From positions 186,001 to 250,000 of the forward strand of contig NZ_AYOT01000146.1 of the NCBI RefSeq assembly GCF_000500045.1: a stretch of 64,000 bases of DNA, in the 5' to 3' direction. How positions within the stretch are numbered: the first letter of the stretch is position 1; every line of letters begins with the position of its first letter. Below are positions 9,609 through 20,871 of the stretch, piece after piece. This stretch comes from Borrelia persica No12. Its GTDB lineage: Bacteria > Spirochaetota > Spirochaetia > Borreliales > Borreliaceae. The notes beneath the pieces were generated by a model that had not been told where the DNA came from, did no database searches, and was given only the letters and a program-made list of their open reading frames with translations. Both the position numbers and the translations under genes were made by a program.

Positions 9609-10815
9609 AAATCCGGTATCCATCCTCCCTAATTTCTTTTAAATAAAAACCTTGTGATTCATGTGGAACAATCTTATTTTCAAAAAAATCTCGATATTCA
9701 TCAAAATTTGCATTATGCCTTACTGAGAGCAGTTTATCAATATCCCAAGTTTTAACAACACGATGAGCAGTCTCTTCAACCTTAAGTTCATAAATAACCA
9801 TAATATTTCCAGATCCATAAGAACAAAAAAGTATGCTCTCTCCACTAATATCCTTTTTTGCAAATACTCGCTTTAAATAAGACATTAAAGATAAAAATAT
9901 TGATCCCGTATATAAATTACCTACCTCTTTTGACGCTTCAACAGAATCATAAAAATCTATTGATTCTAAATAAGCATTTATCTCAGATTCATCTTCACTA
10001 TAATATTTTTTTAAAACATAATGCATAGAATCTATAGGCATTTTTGCAAAAGGAACATGTAAAATAAACCTATACTTAGAAAATAAATCTTTAATGCTCA
10101 TATTTTTTTTATGAGCAAAATCAGCTAAAGCCTCTTCATTTGCCTTATTATAACACTCAATAGAATAACGTCCCTTTACCTTAGCTTCAAGACTTCCAAA
10201 TGGTCTAAAAAAATCATCAACATCATCGGTATAAACTCCAAAATCAGACAAATTCATAGACAAAACTTTCGGATTCTTTTCAATTAAAACTGCTGCAGCT
10301 CCAGCACCTTGAGTAATCTCTGCTGTAGTAAGATTATTATAATGTGCTATATCACTGGAAAACACTATTCCATATTCAGATCCATTCAAATGACTCAAAA
10401 CACTAGCAGCACTATGTAAAGAAAGTGCGGTTCCTGCACAAGCATGCTGAGCTTGAAAAGTTAAGAAATTGTTTTTTAAATCAATACCAGCCAACTTTAA
10501 AGCCCCATAAACATAAGACGAAATGGATTTTGAATGATCTACTCCTGTTTCAGTTCCACCTAAAAATACCCTCATCTTATCTAATTCAAGATCATTATTA
10601 TCAAAAATCATCTTAACAGCAGAACTTGCCATTGTAACACTGTCTTCATTAGTACTTGTAAACCTAAATGCCTTTTGAAGTGTTGCATCAATTGCTCTAT
10701 TAAATTTTTTAAAAAAAATTTCATCAGAATTATACAAAGAATTTTCTAAAAGAACACCAAAATCTAAACAATTTAAAGGCAAAAAGACTCTAATATCACT
10801 AATACCAATTCTCAT
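9592..10815 (-). CDS. mvaS: Hydroxymethylglutaryl-CoA synthase
   Basis: This 407-residue thiolase-superfamily enzyme condenses acetyl-CoA with acetoacetyl-CoA to give HMG-CoA. The catalytic Cys126 is in QHACAGTA, and the general-acid region [10 protein letters not shown] is at about 88-97. The frame is open to 10887, but the ATG at 10815 ([13 protein letters not shown]) has a strong AGGAGGA SD at 10821-10827, so the upstream part is not coding. It is the first gene of the six-gene mevalonate operon and diverges from mnmA. No dedicated acetoacetyl-CoA thiolase gene is present in this window. Confidence 0.94.
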   Translation of the reverse strand: MRIGISDIRVFLPLNCLDFGVLLENSLYNSDEIFFKKFNRAIDATLQKAFRFTSTNEDSVTMASSAVKMIFDNNDLELDKMRVFLGGTETGVDHSKSISSYVYGALKLAGIDLKNNFLTFQAQHACAGTALSLHSAASVLSHLNGSEYGIVFSSDIAHYNNLTTAEITQGAGAAAVLIEKNPKVLSMNLSDFGVYTDDVDDFFRPFGSLEAKVKGRYSIECYNKANEEALADFAHKKNMSIKDLFSKYRFILHVPFAKMPIDSMHYVLKKYYSEDESEINAYLESIDFYDSVEASKEVGNLYTGSIFLSLMSYLKRVFAKKDISGESILFCSYGSGNIMVIYELKVEETAHRVVKTWDIDKLLSVRHNANFDEYRDFFENKIVPHESQGFYLKEIREDGYRIYGYRA

Positions 10816-10852
10816 CAGACTCCTCCTACTTAAAAAAATAATTACCAAGTAT

Positions 10853-10887
10853 TCTATACTATAGATCATAAAAACATCAAAGTTCAA
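10853..10887 (-). promoter_or_regulatory. Candidate promoter of the mevalonate operon
   Basis: On the minus strand there are two overlapping options: TTGAAC (10882-10887) with TATAGT (10858-10863), spacer 18; or TTGATG (10875-10880) with TATAGA (10853-10858), spacer 16. Either gives a leader of roughly 30-40 nt before mvaS. The mnmA promoter on the other strand must share this 100-bp region. Confidence 0.5.
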
Positions 10888-10915
10888 TATGATATGCTAA
10901 AAGGAGAAACAAATT

Positions 10916-11980
10916 ATGAAAATAGCAGTACTTCTATCTGGTGGCGTAGACAGCTCTGTAGCTCTTTATAAAATGATACAAAAAGGATATAAGAACATCA
11001 AATGTTACTATCTAAAAATTTGGCTTGAAGACGAACTTTCATACATAGGAGAATGTCCTTGGAGAGAAGATATCAATTATGTAGATTCTGTGTGTAAAAA
11101 ATTCAATGTACCATACGAAATCATTAATTTACAGGAAGAATATTACAAAAGAGTTGTAACCTATGCTATTGAAGAATTAAAAATTGGAAATACACCAAGC
11201 CCAGACATATTTTGCAATCAAAGAATCAAATTTGGTGCATTCTTTGAAAAGATAGAAGAAAAATATGACTTAATTGTTACAGGGCACTATGCCAAAATAG
11301 AAAACAAAAATAATTGTCATATATTAAAACAAGCAAAAGATAAAATCAAAGATCAAAGTTATTTTCTCTCTCATCTCTCTAAAGAACAGATATCTAAATT
11401 ACATTTTCCATTGGGTGATTTACTGAAAAATGAAATAAGACAAATAGCACACACAATAGACTTACCCAATAAAAACAGAAAAGACAGCCAAGGAATTTGC
11501 TTTCTTGGAAAAATCAAATATAACGAATTTATAAAATATCACTTAGGAGAACTTAAAGGTAATATAATTGAACAAGAGACTGGCAAAATACTTGGAACAC
11601 ACAATGGATATTGGTTTTTTACAATTGGACAAAGAAAAGGCATTAAACTCAGCCATGGGCCATGGTTCGTAACAGAAAAGGATATCCAAAACAACATCAT
11701 TTATATTTCAAACAGTACAAATTATCTAAAACAGGGCAAAACACAATTTTTAGTCCACAAAACAAACTGGATAAATAAATCACTAAATAATGACAATTTA
11801 AGTGCAAAAATAAGACATGGAGAGAAAAAAATAAAATGTAAAATAGAAATGCTAAGATACGACATTATGAAAGTTAATCTAGAAGAAAAAGACTATGGAA
11901 TCTCACCAGGACAATTTTGCATATTCTATAAAGAAGATGAATGTCTAGGTGGAGCTAAAATTCTTAAAACAATAACATAG
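10916..11980 (+). CDS. mnmA: tRNA-specific 2-thiouridylase
   Basis: This 354-residue ATP pyrophosphatase puts sulfur on the wobble uridine of tRNA-Lys, -Glu and -Gln. The PP-loop is [11 protein letters not shown] at residues 6-16. The first catalytic cysteine is in [13 protein letters not shown] and the second in [16 protein letters not shown] and [10 protein letters not shown] are also typical. An AAAGGAG SD precedes the ATG. The gene converges on the chemoreceptor gene, and a perfect hairpin ends both. It diverges from the mevalonate operon. Confidence 0.95.
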   Translation: MKIAVLLSGGVDSSVALYKMIQKGYKNIKCYYLKIWLEDELSYIGECPWREDINYVDSVCKKFNVPYEIINLQEEYYKRVVTYAIEELKIGNTPSPDIFCNQRIKFGAFFEKIEEKYDLIVTGHYAKIENKNNCHILKQAKDKIKDQSYFLSHLSKEQISKLHFPLGDLLKNEIRQIAHTIDLPNKNRKDSQGICFLGKIKYNEFIKYHLGELKGNIIEQETGKILGTHNGYWFFTIGQRKGIKLSHGPWFVTEKDIQNNIIYISNSTNYLKQGKTQFLVHKTNWINKSLNNDNLSAKIRHGEKKIKCKIEMLRYDIMKVNLEEKDYGISPGQFCIFYKEDECLGGAKILKTIT

Positions 11981-11992
11981 CAATATAAATTC

Positions 11993-12021
11993 AAATTATA
12001 GGGATAAAATCCCTATAATTT
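11993..12021. terminator. Bidirectional intrinsic terminator between mnmA and a chemoreceptor gene
   Basis: A perfect 13-bp inverted repeat (AAATTATAGGGAT with ATCCCTATAATTT) surrounds an AAA loop. It starts 12 nt after the mnmA stop, and its other arm overlaps the stop codon of the convergent chemoreceptor gene (12020-12022). Confidence 0.85.
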
Positions 12022-13936
12022 ATTTATCAATCTTAAAATAATCTACTGAATCTTTTAAATGCTTAACACTCTCGAGCATTTTTTCTGACATTGCTGATAG
12101 TTCTTCACTACTTGATGCTGTCGTTTGAACCAATTGATTAACCTGTTCTATTGCATTTTTAAATTGTACAATTTGATTACTCTGATTAGAACTCTCACGA
12201 GTAATATTTTTAACAAGCTCAGCTGTTTGTTTCATTCCAGGAACGATCTGCTCAAAATTATTACCTGCTTTACTTGCAATAATCAAGCTTTTGTGTGCAA
12301 TATCAATAATTTCTCTAGCAGACTCCTTACTCTGATCAGCAAGCTTCCTTACTTCAGCAGCAACGACTTCAAATCCTTTACCTTTATCTCCAACTCTAGC
12401 AGCCTCAATAGAAGCATTTAAAGCAAGCAAATTGGTTTGTCTTGTAATCTCATCAATAACGCTTATTTTATCTGTAACAAGTTCCATAGCTTGAATGGCT
12501 TTAGTAACAGATTCATGCCCTTCGTTAGTTTTCTCATTAGTATTAACAGCAATACTCTCAGTAGTAGAAGCATTATCGGTATTCTCAGTAACACCCTGAG
12601 ATATTTGCTCAATATTTGCTGTCATCTCTTCCAATGTAGAGGCCTGCTCAACTGCACCAGAACTTAAATTCTGACTTGCATTTGCTATCTGAATTGCATT
12701 TTCATAAAGATAATCCAGATTTTCATTAATTACTTTAGCAACAGATGAAAATTTAGTCCTCAATAACCCCAAATTCTCATATAGTTCATGAATCTCTAAA
12801 GTATCCCACCCTAAAGTATAATCCGAAACTGTAAAATCTCCAGAGGCAAGTTTTTCAGAATAAAACAAAATTCCATTTAAAGCAGCACTAAGTTTACCTA
12901 CAAGGAAAAGAGTAAGAATAGCAAGAATCAATAAAGTAATTACAAAACTTATTCCCAAAACCCAAGTAGTAAGATTACTCATATAATAAAAACCTTTACT
13001 TGTAGCTCTCAAATATACTATAAACGACTTATCGGACAATTTGCATTTTATCCTTTGAGCAAGTCCAATATATTCATCATCCTTAGGGTCAACATAACGT
13101 CCAAAACTCATTTCTTTATTCTTTTGTATTAAATCTACATAACTATTATTAAATACACGCGTATAATAATCATGAGAATCCACAAAATTATCACCAGGAA
13201 GCCACCTATGATGAACAAGAAAAGAACCCGTTTCATCAAAGACCATGACACGACCGCTATTTAAAGTTCCAAAACGAATACCTTTAAACGAATTATAAAG
13301 ATAATCAAAAGAATAAAAAATTATAAAATATCCAAAAATATCACTGGTAATATGATCTCTTAAAGGAACACCTACTAACAAATAAGGAATTTGTCCTGCC
13401 TTATTTTTCATCTGAGAAATATCTCTCATCAAAACCTCTTCAACAGAACCAGGATCTGCCAATAAAACAGAAGAATTATACAAAAAACTAGAACCTTGTA
13501 ATTTAAGAAAATATCCTTTATCTGCAACAGAAACACCATAATCACTATTATCTTTAACAGCAGTAGTAAATATTATTTTACCCGCTTTATCAGTAATCAT
13601 TAAGTTATTCCCTCTGCCCGTTTTAAGCAAAATCTCAATTTGATCTAAAATTGCCTCTATTCTCTTAGGCTTACTTGTAGCAATAGATTCAAATCTCTCT
13701 GAAGAATCCAAATACATTGCATTAACCTTTACCCGCTCCTCCATTGAAGACAAATAAATGGCTAAAGAATTTCTTACATTGCCAACAAGATTTTGCATAA
13801 GATCTAATTGCTGTGCCACCAAACTAGAATTAATCAACATCCCAAATCCAACAAATAGTATGGAAATAAAAATTGATATAAACAAACTTCCAAAAAGTAA
13901 CATCCTAATTTTTAGCTTCAGTTTCATATGCTTCAT
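12020..13936 (-). CDS. Methyl-accepting chemotaxis protein (Mcp5-like)
   Basis: This 638-residue chemoreceptor has a membrane segment at about 9-33, a periplasmic double-CACHE-like sensor to ~325, a second membrane segment at ~326-348, a HAMP-like linker, and a long cytoplasmic coiled coil. The CheA/CheW-binding tip [19 protein letters not shown] is at 499-517. There is no C-terminal NWETF-type CheR tether. The start has an AGGGG SD; a second ATG lies three codons downstream. It follows a second receptor gene by 29 bp, so the two are probably cotranscribed. Ligand unknown. Confidence 0.92.
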   Translation of the reverse strand: MKHMKLKLKIRMLLFGSLFISIFISILFVGFGMLINSSLVAQQLDLMQNLVGNVRNSLAIYLSSMEERVKVNAMYLDSSERFESIATSKPKRIEAILDQIEILLKTGRGNNLMITDKAGKIIFTTAVKDNSDYGVSVADKGYFLKLQGSSFLYNSSVLLADPGSVEEVLMRDISQMKNKAGQIPYLLVGVPLRDHITSDIFGYFIIFYSFDYLYNSFKGIRFGTLNSGRVMVFDETGSFLVHHRWLPGDNFVDSHDYYTRVFNNSYVDLIQKNKEMSFGRYVDPKDDEYIGLAQRIKCKLSDKSFIVYLRATSKGFYYMSNLTTWVLGISFVITLLILAILTLFLVGKLSAALNGILFYSEKLASGDFTVSDYTLGWDTLEIHELYENLGLLRTKFSSVAKVINENLDYLYENAIQIANASQNLSSGAVEQASTLEEMTANIEQISQGVTENTDNASTTESIAVNTNEKTNEGHESVTKAIQAMELVTDKISVIDEITRQTNLLALNASIEAARVGDKGKGFEVVAAEVRKLADQSKESAREIIDIAHKSLIIASKAGNNFEQIVPGMKQTAELVKNITRESSNQSNQIVQFKNAIEQVNQLVQTTASSSEELSAMSEKMLESVKHLKDSVDYFKIDK

Positions 13937-13965
13937 ATGCTAATTACCCCTTACAAAAATAAGTT

Positions 13966-16194
13966 CTAAAAATCTGAAAAATCATCATCAAAATCCAAAT
14001 CCTTATCGACAACATCAATAGCTTTCTTAGGATCCACCCTTGTACTCACAGGTTTAAAATTCATATTTGAATCAGCAAGTTCATCATTTGTTTTACCACC
14101 CAAAAATGCACCATTTTTCATATTCAAAGAAGCAAGATTTCCACTCACCAAATCATCATCAACTTCAAGTTCACCAGGAGAAACAGCACCTTCAAAATCT
14201 TTAGTCTTGAAAAAAGATATTACCTCTCTTAGTTCCTTAGCTTTCTCAAGCATTTTATCAGCCATACTTGAAAGCTCTTCACTGCTTGATGCTGAAGCTT
14301 GTACTACTTCTCCAACTTGATCAAGAGCCGTTTTAAATTGCACAATTTGTTCATTTTGTTTATAACTTCCTTCAGAAATTTTCTTTACAAGATTAGTTGT
14401 CTTCTCTATATCGGGTAACATATCTTCAAATATCAATCCTGCTTCCGTTGCTAATCTAGAATTTTCTTCCACTAACTCACCAATCTCAAGAGCAGATTCT
14501 TTACTAAGATCAGCAAGCTTTCTAATCTCACTTGCCACAACAGCAAATCCTTTACCTTCTTCTCCAGCTCTTGCAGCTTCAATTGCCGCATTTAAAGCAA
14601 GCAAATTAGTTTTTCTAGCTATCTCTTCAATAACACTAACCTTCTCAACAATAGCCTGCATAGCCACAACAGATTCTTCAACAGCTTTACCACCTATATG
14701 AGCATTTTGATCAGTAACTAAAGCTATCCTTTCAGTTTCTCGGGAATTATCAGCACTCATCTTAACCCCATCCGATATCTGTTCAATATTAGCTGACATT
14801 TCTTCAAGTGTTGAAGCCTGTTGCAACGCACTAGAACTCAAACTTTGACTTGAATTTGCAACTTCAATACTTGCCTTATTAACATAATCAATATTCTGAA
14901 GAACACTTGTAATAGCATCTGCAATAGCATTTCTCATTTTAATAATTTGCACACCCAACAAAGTAAGTTCATCAGAATACCCATCATCATCAATAATGTA
15001 ACTTTTATCCAAATTTCCTTGGATCATTTTTTTGACCAAATTCCCAACCAAATTTAATCTAAAAGCAATAAGCGACTCTATTCTAACTGATAAAATAACA
15101 ACTAATATAATGATTCCCAAAACAACACACGCAATAAATTTAAAAGATAAGCTATCAATAACTCCATGAATATCATCATAAGGAATCCTAGCAACAAGAA
15201 TTCCACTATTACTTCCAAGCTCACTGCTAATCGGCAATATAGTAAAATAATTATACAATTCCATCTCTTTAAAATAAAGCTTTTCAATTTCATAAACCGG
15301 TGTTTCAGTTGGAACAACAGGCTTTCTAGGAGGCTCAGATAATGTATTCTTTAAAGAATTAAGAAAAAGATCACTAATTTTAGAACTCTCATTATATTCT
15401 ATTAAAGGATTAACAAGATTATTATACGGATCTAAATAGGCTAAATTTCCTCTCTTATAAAACCCAAATCTAAATCTATCCAATTCAGCTCTGATACAAT
15501 CTTCAAGTAAATAACCTACTAAATAGCCAAGAAACACCTTGTCTTCTGCCGAATATACAGGAACAACTACAGCAGAAGCTCTTTTATCCTTATAATGAGA
15601 CCTAATAGCAACTTCTTTGGCTATCCCCTCGTTAAGATCAGTATACCAACTGACAAAACCTAATCTATCTTTATTATAACCTTCAACAGATTTTTTAAAA
15701 TATTCTGTCTCTGACTCAGATTGTCCAAAATCAATATTACTCTCATGTCTTGTAGTAACAATGATCTTACCTTCAAAATCAAGGAATGCAAATTCTTCAT
15801 AAAAAGTATCAAGCTTCAAATTCCATAATATGTTATACAAACGACTCCGATATTTTTTATCAAACTTAACAGTATCAAGAACTATTTTGGAATTTTCTCT
15901 AAATACATCCAATTCCATATCTGAAAACATGCGTCCACCATTTTTAACTAACTCATACTTAGTCATAGTCTCAAGAGCTAAAGTACTACTTGCACCATCA
16001 ATTATAATGTAAAATGTATCCAACAAAGCTTGTACAGCAAAAGCAGCTCGTCTTAATTGAGATCTCGTTAACTGTTTATAATAATTTTCCAAATAATTAC
16101 CCAAAATAAACTTAAAAATTAAAGAAAAAAACAAAATGATCATCACTAAATATAAGAATAAATATACAATAAACTTGTACTTAATTTTTAACAT
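13966..16194 (-). CDS. Methyl-accepting chemotaxis protein (Mcp4-like) with acidic C-terminal tail
   Basis: This 742-residue chemoreceptor has a membrane segment at about 8-32, a large periplasmic CACHE-type sensor, a second membrane segment near 355-380, a HAMP-like region ([18 protein letters not shown]), and a signalling hairpin with tip [19 protein letters not shown] at 527-545. After the coiled coil it carries an extra ~75-residue tail rich in Asp and ending DDDFSDF, which the neighbouring receptor lacks. The SD is GAGGT. It is the first gene of a two-receptor unit. Ligand not evident. Confidence 0.92.
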   Translation of the reverse strand: MLKIKYKFIVYLFLYLVMIILFFSLIFKFILGNYLENYYKQLTRSQLRRAAFAVQALLDTFYIIIDGASSTLALETMTKYELVKNGGRMFSDMELDVFRENSKIVLDTVKFDKKYRSRLYNILWNLKLDTFYEEFAFLDFEGKIIVTTRHESNIDFGQSESETEYFKKSVEGYNKDRLGFVSWYTDLNEGIAKEVAIRSHYKDKRASAVVVPVYSAEDKVFLGYLVGYLLEDCIRAELDRFRFGFYKRGNLAYLDPYNNLVNPLIEYNESSKISDLFLNSLKNTLSEPPRKPVVPTETPVYEIEKLYFKEMELYNYFTILPISSELGSNSGILVARIPYDDIHGVIDSLSFKFIACVVLGIIILVVILSVRIESLIAFRLNLVGNLVKKMIQGNLDKSYIIDDDGYSDELTLLGVQIIKMRNAIADAITSVLQNIDYVNKASIEVANSSQSLSSSALQQASTLEEMSANIEQISDGVKMSADNSRETERIALVTDQNAHIGGKAVEESVVAMQAIVEKVSVIEEIARKTNLLALNAAIEAARAGEEGKGFAVVASEIRKLADLSKESALEIGELVEENSRLATEAGLIFEDMLPDIEKTTNLVKKISEGSYKQNEQIVQFKTALDQVGEVVQASASSSEELSSMADKMLEKAKELREVISFFKTKDFEGAVSPGELEVDDDLVSGNLASLNMKNGAFLGGKTNDELADSNMNFKPVSTRVDPKKAIDVVDKDLDFDDDFSDF

Positions 16195-16252
16195 AAAACT
16201 ACCTCGTAAATTAATCTCTCACCCAATTAATTTAACAAATAATAAAATTACA

Positions 16253-16281
16253 CAAATATAAGAATTAAAATAGACACTCAA
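16253..16281 (-). promoter_or_regulatory. Candidate promoter of the two-chemoreceptor unit
   Basis: TTGAGT (16276-16281) and TATTTG (16253-16258) on the minus strand are separated by 17 bp. This would give a leader of about 50 nt before the first receptor gene. Confidence 0.4.
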
Positions 16282-16365
16282 CATATACTTTATACCAAAA
16301 AACATAATTCCCAAATAGACCTTACAATCATTACAACTGTATCTTAAAAAAAATCAACATAAAAA

Positions 16366-17298
16366 TCAATCTTCTCGATAAGGCAAACCTAAAGCTTGAG
16401 GAGCATAATTATTTTTTGCAAAAAACATAAGACTTAGAATCACGACAATATACGGTAAAATAATCAATACTTTAAGAGGAATCACAAAAGAAAAAAAAGA
16501 AATTTGAGATATCATAACAACTAAAGTCCTTATAAAAGAAAATAAAAAACTACCCATTAAAATTCCAAAAGGTTGCCAATTTCCAAAAATTACCATAACA
16601 ATAGCAATAAAACCTTGCCCACCAATAATTCCCTGCATATAACTTGAAGCAATAACAGTAGAAAAAACTGCTCCAGCAATCCCTGCAAATAAACCACTAC
16701 ATAAAACACAAAAAAATCGAATCATCAAAACATTAACTCCAAGAGATGCTAAAACGTCTGGTGCCTCACCACTAGCTTTAATTCTAAGCCCAATTTTAGT
16801 ATAGTTAAACATTACATGAAAAACAATAACACAAATTATTGCAATATAGAGTGAATATCTTTTTCCAAAAATCTGAAATATAATAGATCCTTTATCCAAA
16901 ACCCCATCAAAAAGTATAGGTAACTTAATATCTATTGGAGGAGTTGATGCAGATCCAAAAATAAAAGTTCCAAATAACATAGCAATAGCTGGTCCTAAAA
17001 AATTAATAGCCATTCCAGTTATTATTTGATCTGATTTAAGGAAAATAGTAAAAATAGCATGTAAAAGTGAAAGAATAAGACCTGATAACCCCCCAGCAAA
17101 AATTGCAAATAAAGGACTACCATAACAATATGCAATTGTAGAACCAACAAATGCACCAAGAACCATTGTACCCTCAATGCCAACATTAATTATTCCGCTT
17201 CTCTCACTTACAAGTCCGCCAAGACCAGCAAAAATCAAAGTCTGAGAATTTACAAGCGTTTCGCTAATTAGAAATATTAGTGCGTTTAACACCTTCAA
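16366..17298 (-). CDS. ABC transporter permease, nucleoside/basic-membrane-protein type (second subunit)
   Basis: This 310-residue integral membrane protein has about 8-9 hydrophobic segments. It belongs to the branched-chain/ribose-like permease family, with the N-terminal motif GLGGLVSERSGIINVGIEG and later GLRIKASGEAPDVLASLG and GGQGFIAIVMVIFGNW. These are typical of purine-nucleoside importers that work with Bmp (PnrA-like) lipoproteins. It overlaps the preceding permease gene by 35 nt. Position matches B31 BB0679. The binding protein is not in this window. Confidence 0.88.
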   Translation of the reverse strand: MKVLNALIFLISETLVNSQTLIFAGLGGLVSERSGIINVGIEGTMVLGAFVGSTIAYCYGSPLFAIFAGGLSGLILSLLHAIFTIFLKSDQIITGMAINFLGPAIAMLFGTFIFGSASTPPIDIKLPILFDGVLDKGSIIFQIFGKRYSLYIAIICVIVFHVMFNYTKIGLRIKASGEAPDVLASLGVNVLMIRFFCVLCSGLFAGIAGAVFSTVIASSYMQGIIGGQGFIAIVMVIFGNWQPFGILMGSFLFSFIRTLVVMISQISFFSFVIPLKVLIILPYIVVILSLMFFAKNNYAPQALGLPYRED

Positions 17299-18415
17299 TC
17301 GCTCCCAAAAAAACCTTTCTTAAAAAATTACTAGCAGAAATCACAATCACCACTATCCCTATCATCAAAGATACAATTGAAGAAGAGAGACCCATTAAAC
17401 TCTGAACTCTACTACTACCATAAATCAAAACTGAGAATAAAATACTTGAAAATATTATTCCTATTGGAGAACTATTGCCTATTAAAGCAACAGCTATACC
17501 ATTAAGACCTGTTCCTTCCATATAAGAAAGCTTAAATATTACCTTATTAACACCCATAACTTGTATAGCACCTGCAAGTCCAGAAAGAGCACCTGAAAGG
17601 AACATAACAAAAATCAAAACTTTTTTAATATCAATGCCTACTCGATAAGAAGCCACAATATTATGTCCTATAGAACTTATTTTAAACCCAAGCATCGTTT
17701 TATTCAATAAAATCCACATTAAAATAGCAACAATAATACCAATAATTATGCCAAAATTAAGAGGAGCTTTTAATAAATCATTAATAAATGGATGTTCTCC
17801 CCTATAAGCAAGTCCTTGAGGTGAAAGTTTCCAAGACCCAAAAAAATCAATAAAAGCACTCTCCCTAATTGACTTAGATAAATCACTATCACCCTTTTTA
17901 ATACCAGGCAAATCAATGATTATATTATTTAGATGAAATAAAATCCAATTAAACATTATTCCTGAAATTACTTCATTGATATTAAACTTAATTTTTAAAT
18001 ATCCAATTAAAATACCTAAAATCCCTGATAATAATGCTGCAAAAAATAAAATGAAAACTACATGTAATAAAGGAAAAAAATCAAAAAAAATTCCAGCTAT
18101 TAAAGCTGCAATTGAACCAAGCATAAATTGACTCTCAACACCAATATTAAAAAGTCCCACTTTTAATGCAATACCAATTGAAAGCCCCGTAAAAATCAAA
18201 GGCGTAGCATAGCTTATAATATATCCTAAATGTTTAGGAGAGGAAAACATAACTTCTATCATGATAGAATACATTCTCAAAGGAGAATACCCAAGAACTA
18301 ATACCATTAAACCAACAATTAAAATTCCCAAAAAAAACGCAAAAAAATTGATAAACATTGAGGAACTTAAAAATGTTACAAGTATTTTTCTCAATCTATA
18401 ATTATTAATTAGCAT
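17264..18415 (-). CDS. ABC transporter permease, nucleoside type (first subunit)
   Basis: This 383-residue permease is the paired partner of the downstream one. It contains many membrane segments and the family motifs GIALKVGLFNIGVESQFMLG and MEGTGLNGIAVALIGN. The start codon shares one base with the ATPase stop (TAATG), so translation is coupled. Position matches B31 BB0678. Together with its neighbours it should form a heterodimeric channel for nucleosides, by inference from the family. Confidence 0.88.
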   Translation of the reverse strand: MLINNYRLRKILVTFLSSSMFINFFAFFLGILIVGLMVLVLGYSPLRMYSIMIEVMFSSPKHLGYIISYATPLIFTGLSIGIALKVGLFNIGVESQFMLGSIAALIAGIFFDFFPLLHVVFILFFAALLSGILGILIGYLKIKFNINEVISGIMFNWILFHLNNIIIDLPGIKKGDSDLSKSIRESAFIDFFGSWKLSPQGLAYRGEHPFINDLLKAPLNFGIIIGIIVAILMWILLNKTMLGFKISSIGHNIVASYRVGIDIKKVLIFVMFLSGALSGLAGAIQVMGVNKVIFKLSYMEGTGLNGIAVALIGNSSPIGIIFSSILFSVLIYGSSRVQSLMGLSSSIVSLMIGIVVIVISASNFLRKVFLGAIEGVKRTNISN

Positions 18416-19995
18416 TAAATTGCACCCATCATCATCTTGCCAATAACACCAGCATCAAAATTATCTTCCAAAACACCTATAATTTCACCACCATACATTA
18501 CAGCTATTCTATCACAAACACGAATAAGCTCATCAAGTTCAAGAGATACAAGAAGAATTGTCATTCCTGCATCTCTTTGCTCTATAATTTTTTTATAAAT
18601 ATTTTCAATGGCACCTATATCAAGTCCTCTTGTAGGTTGAACCGCCAAAAGAATTTCGGGCTGCAAATTAATCTCACGTGCAATAATTACTTTTTGCTGA
18701 TTACCTCCAGAGAGATCTTTAACCTTGCTTAAAACATCTCTTGGCCTAATATCAAACGAAATCGCAAGTTGTTCACTTATTTTCTTAAGAACAACCAAAT
18801 TAAAGTCAACAAATTGTTTTCTAAGAGTATTTAAAAATTCAAATTTTGATTTACCATTTCTCATATCACCACTCTTCATTTTTAAATACTTAACATCATC
18901 AAAACTCTTAATACCAATATTTTGCAAAATATTAAAATCCAAAATAAGTCCGTGCCTTTGCCTATCAGACGGAATATGTCCAATTTTTTTATCTATTATC
19001 TGTTTAACGGTAAGACCTTTTATTGATTCAAATTTACCATCAACCTTTTTAATTATATCTCCACTAACAATAGCTCTAATACCAAGAATAGCCTCAACCA
19101 ATTCATCCTGACCACTTCCTTCAATACCAGCTATCCCAAAAATTTCACCTTTCTTAAGATCGAAACTAATGTCTTTAACTCTTAAAACACCTCTATCATC
19201 TTTCACTTTTAAATTCTTAATCTCAAGAACATTTGTATGAGTAACATTCTGCCTCTTAGACATATCAAGAAAGGTTTCTTTGCCTATCATCAATTTAGTA
19301 AACATCTTCTCATCAGTACTCGCAACATCAAAAGTTCCAACAACCCTCCCAAGACGCATTACTGTACATCTTTGTGCAACAGACTTTATTTCTCTTATTT
19401 TATGTGTAATCAGTATTACAGTATATCCCTCTAAAACCAATACTTTTAGAATATTCATAAATTCATCTATCTCTCTAGAAGTAAGTACTGCCGTAGGTTC
19501 ATCAAAAATAATAATATCTGCTTTTCTATAAAGAACTTTGAGTATTTCTATTTTTTGTCCCATTCCAATACTTAAATTTTCAACAGGCTTATCAGTATCT
19601 ATTTTTAAACCATATTTTTCAGAAAGTTCAATTATTTTCTTTCTAGCACGCTTATAATTGACAAACCCAAATTTCGAATCTTCGTATCCTAAAATAATAT
19701 TTTGTACTGCCGTAAACTTAGGAATTAACATAAAATGCTGAAAAACCATACCAATACCACTACGAATAGATTCACTCGAATCCTTAAGTTTAAGCTCATT
19801 TCCCCTTAAAAAAATTCGCCCGCTATCAGGTCTGTAAATTCCATAAATAATTTTCATTAAAGTGGTCTTACCAGCACCATTCTCACCAAGAATTGCATGT
19901 ATCTCTCCCTTTTTAAAACTCATACAAACATTATCATTAGCAATAAAGCTTCCATATCGTTTGGTAACTTTATCTAAAACCAATATATCTTGCAT
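18415..19995 (-). CDS. ABC transporter ATPase with two ABC domains, nucleoside type
   Basis: This 526-residue protein has two ABC domains in the RbsA/MglA arrangement. Domain 1 has Walker A GENGAGKTT, a degenerate signature LSIGMGQKIEI and Walker B IIFDEPTAV. Domain 2 has a degenerate Walker A region (GIEGSGQDELVE), signature LSGGNQQKV and ILLAVQPTRGLD in place of a standard Walker B. This asymmetry is normal for the family. B31 BB0677 was labelled mglA (galactose), but both permeases are of the nucleoside type, so I favour purine nucleoside uptake. First gene of the operon; the 213-bp region upstream is shared with gph. Confidence 0.88.
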   Translation of the reverse strand: MQDILVLDKVTKRYGSFIANDNVCMSFKKGEIHAILGENGAGKTTLMKIIYGIYRPDSGRIFLRGNELKLKDSSESIRSGIGMVFQHFMLIPKFTAVQNIILGYEDSKFGFVNYKRARKKIIELSEKYGLKIDTDKPVENLSIGMGQKIEILKVLYRKADIIIFDEPTAVLTSREIDEFMNILKVLVLEGYTVILITHKIREIKSVAQRCTVMRLGRVVGTFDVASTDEKMFTKLMIGKETFLDMSKRQNVTHTNVLEIKNLKVKDDRGVLRVKDISFDLKKGEIFGIAGIEGSGQDELVEAILGIRAIVSGDIIKKVDGKFESIKGLTVKQIIDKKIGHIPSDRQRHGLILDFNILQNIGIKSFDDVKYLKMKSGDMRNGKSKFEFLNTLRKQFVDFNLVVLKKISEQLAISFDIRPRDVLSKVKDLSGGNQQKVIIAREINLQPEILLAVQPTRGLDIGAIENIYKKIIEQRDAGMTILLVSLELDELIRVCDRIAVMYGGEIIGVLEDNFDAGVIGKMMMGAI

Positions 19996-20208
19996 TAAAG
20001 ATAACCTGAAAATATAACGAGGTTAAACAACACTTATTTATATCCTTAACCAGAGATAATAAAACTAAAAACAAATATTTTCAAGAGCGCTTTAGAAAAA
20101 AAACAAAAATAATGTAAAATACTAAAATAATATAATAAGCTAAATAAAAAATAAAAATAATGATAAAATGAAGGCAAATGATATATAAATTTTTCAAGGG
20201 ATTACAAT

Positions 20209-20871
20209 ATGAAAATAAAAGCTTGTATTTTTGACATGGATGGAACTTTAATAAACAGCATTATAGATATTGCATCCTCAATGAACTTTGCTTTAAAAAA
20301 ATTGGGATATAGTGAAATTAACACAGATGAATTTAACAATTTAGTCGGAAGAGGCTATTCTAAATTAATAGAAAATACTCTAAAGCATCTTAACATAAAC
20401 TTAAATGATAAGGATCTCAATGATACTCTTTACCAAGAATTTGTAAGAACATACAATCAAAATTTATATTCCCACACAAGGGCATACGATGGAATACCAG
20501 AACTTTTAAAAAAATTAAACTCACTTAATATCCCAATAGGAATATTAAGTAATAAAAACCATGAAGAATTACTAATAATAACAAAAGACATATTCAAAGA
20601 TATTAAATTTTTTGAAATAAGAGGTTATTCATCAAAATTCGAAGCAAAACCAGATCCTGCAAATGCACTTGACATGATTCTAGAATTAAACCTTATGCCA
20701 CAAAAAATAGCATATATTGGTGACAGTGATGTTGATATGTTAACCGCTCAAAACGCTGGTTTCCTACCCATAGGAGTTTCATGGGGATTTAGAACAGTAC
20801 AGGAATTAAAAGAAAACGGGGCAAAATATATCCTAAACAACCCAATTGAGCTCCTAGACATAATCAAATGA
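20209..20871 (+). CDS. gph: HAD-family phosphatase, phosphoglycolate phosphatase-like
   Basis: This 220-residue HAD hydrolase has motif I FDMDGTL at 8-14, motif II ILSNK, a Lys in KPDPANALDM, and motif IV YIGDSDVDMLTAQNAG. A C1 cap helical domain lies between motifs I and II. The Gph label fits the family and synteny (B31 BB0676), though the true substrate may be another small phosphate ester. The SD is AAGGGA. Its last codons overlap the next gene by 4 nt (ATGA), so it heads a four-gene unit. Confidence 0.85.
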   Translation: MKIKACIFDMDGTLINSIIDIASSMNFALKKLGYSEINTDEFNNLVGRGYSKLIENTLKHLNINLNDKDLNDTLYQEFVRTYNQNLYSHTRAYDGIPELLKKLNSLNIPIGILSNKNHEELLIITKDIFKDIKFFEIRGYSSKFEAKPDPANALDMILELNLMPQKIAYIGDSDVDMLTAQNAGFLPIGVSWGFRTVQELKENGAKYILNNPIELLDIIK

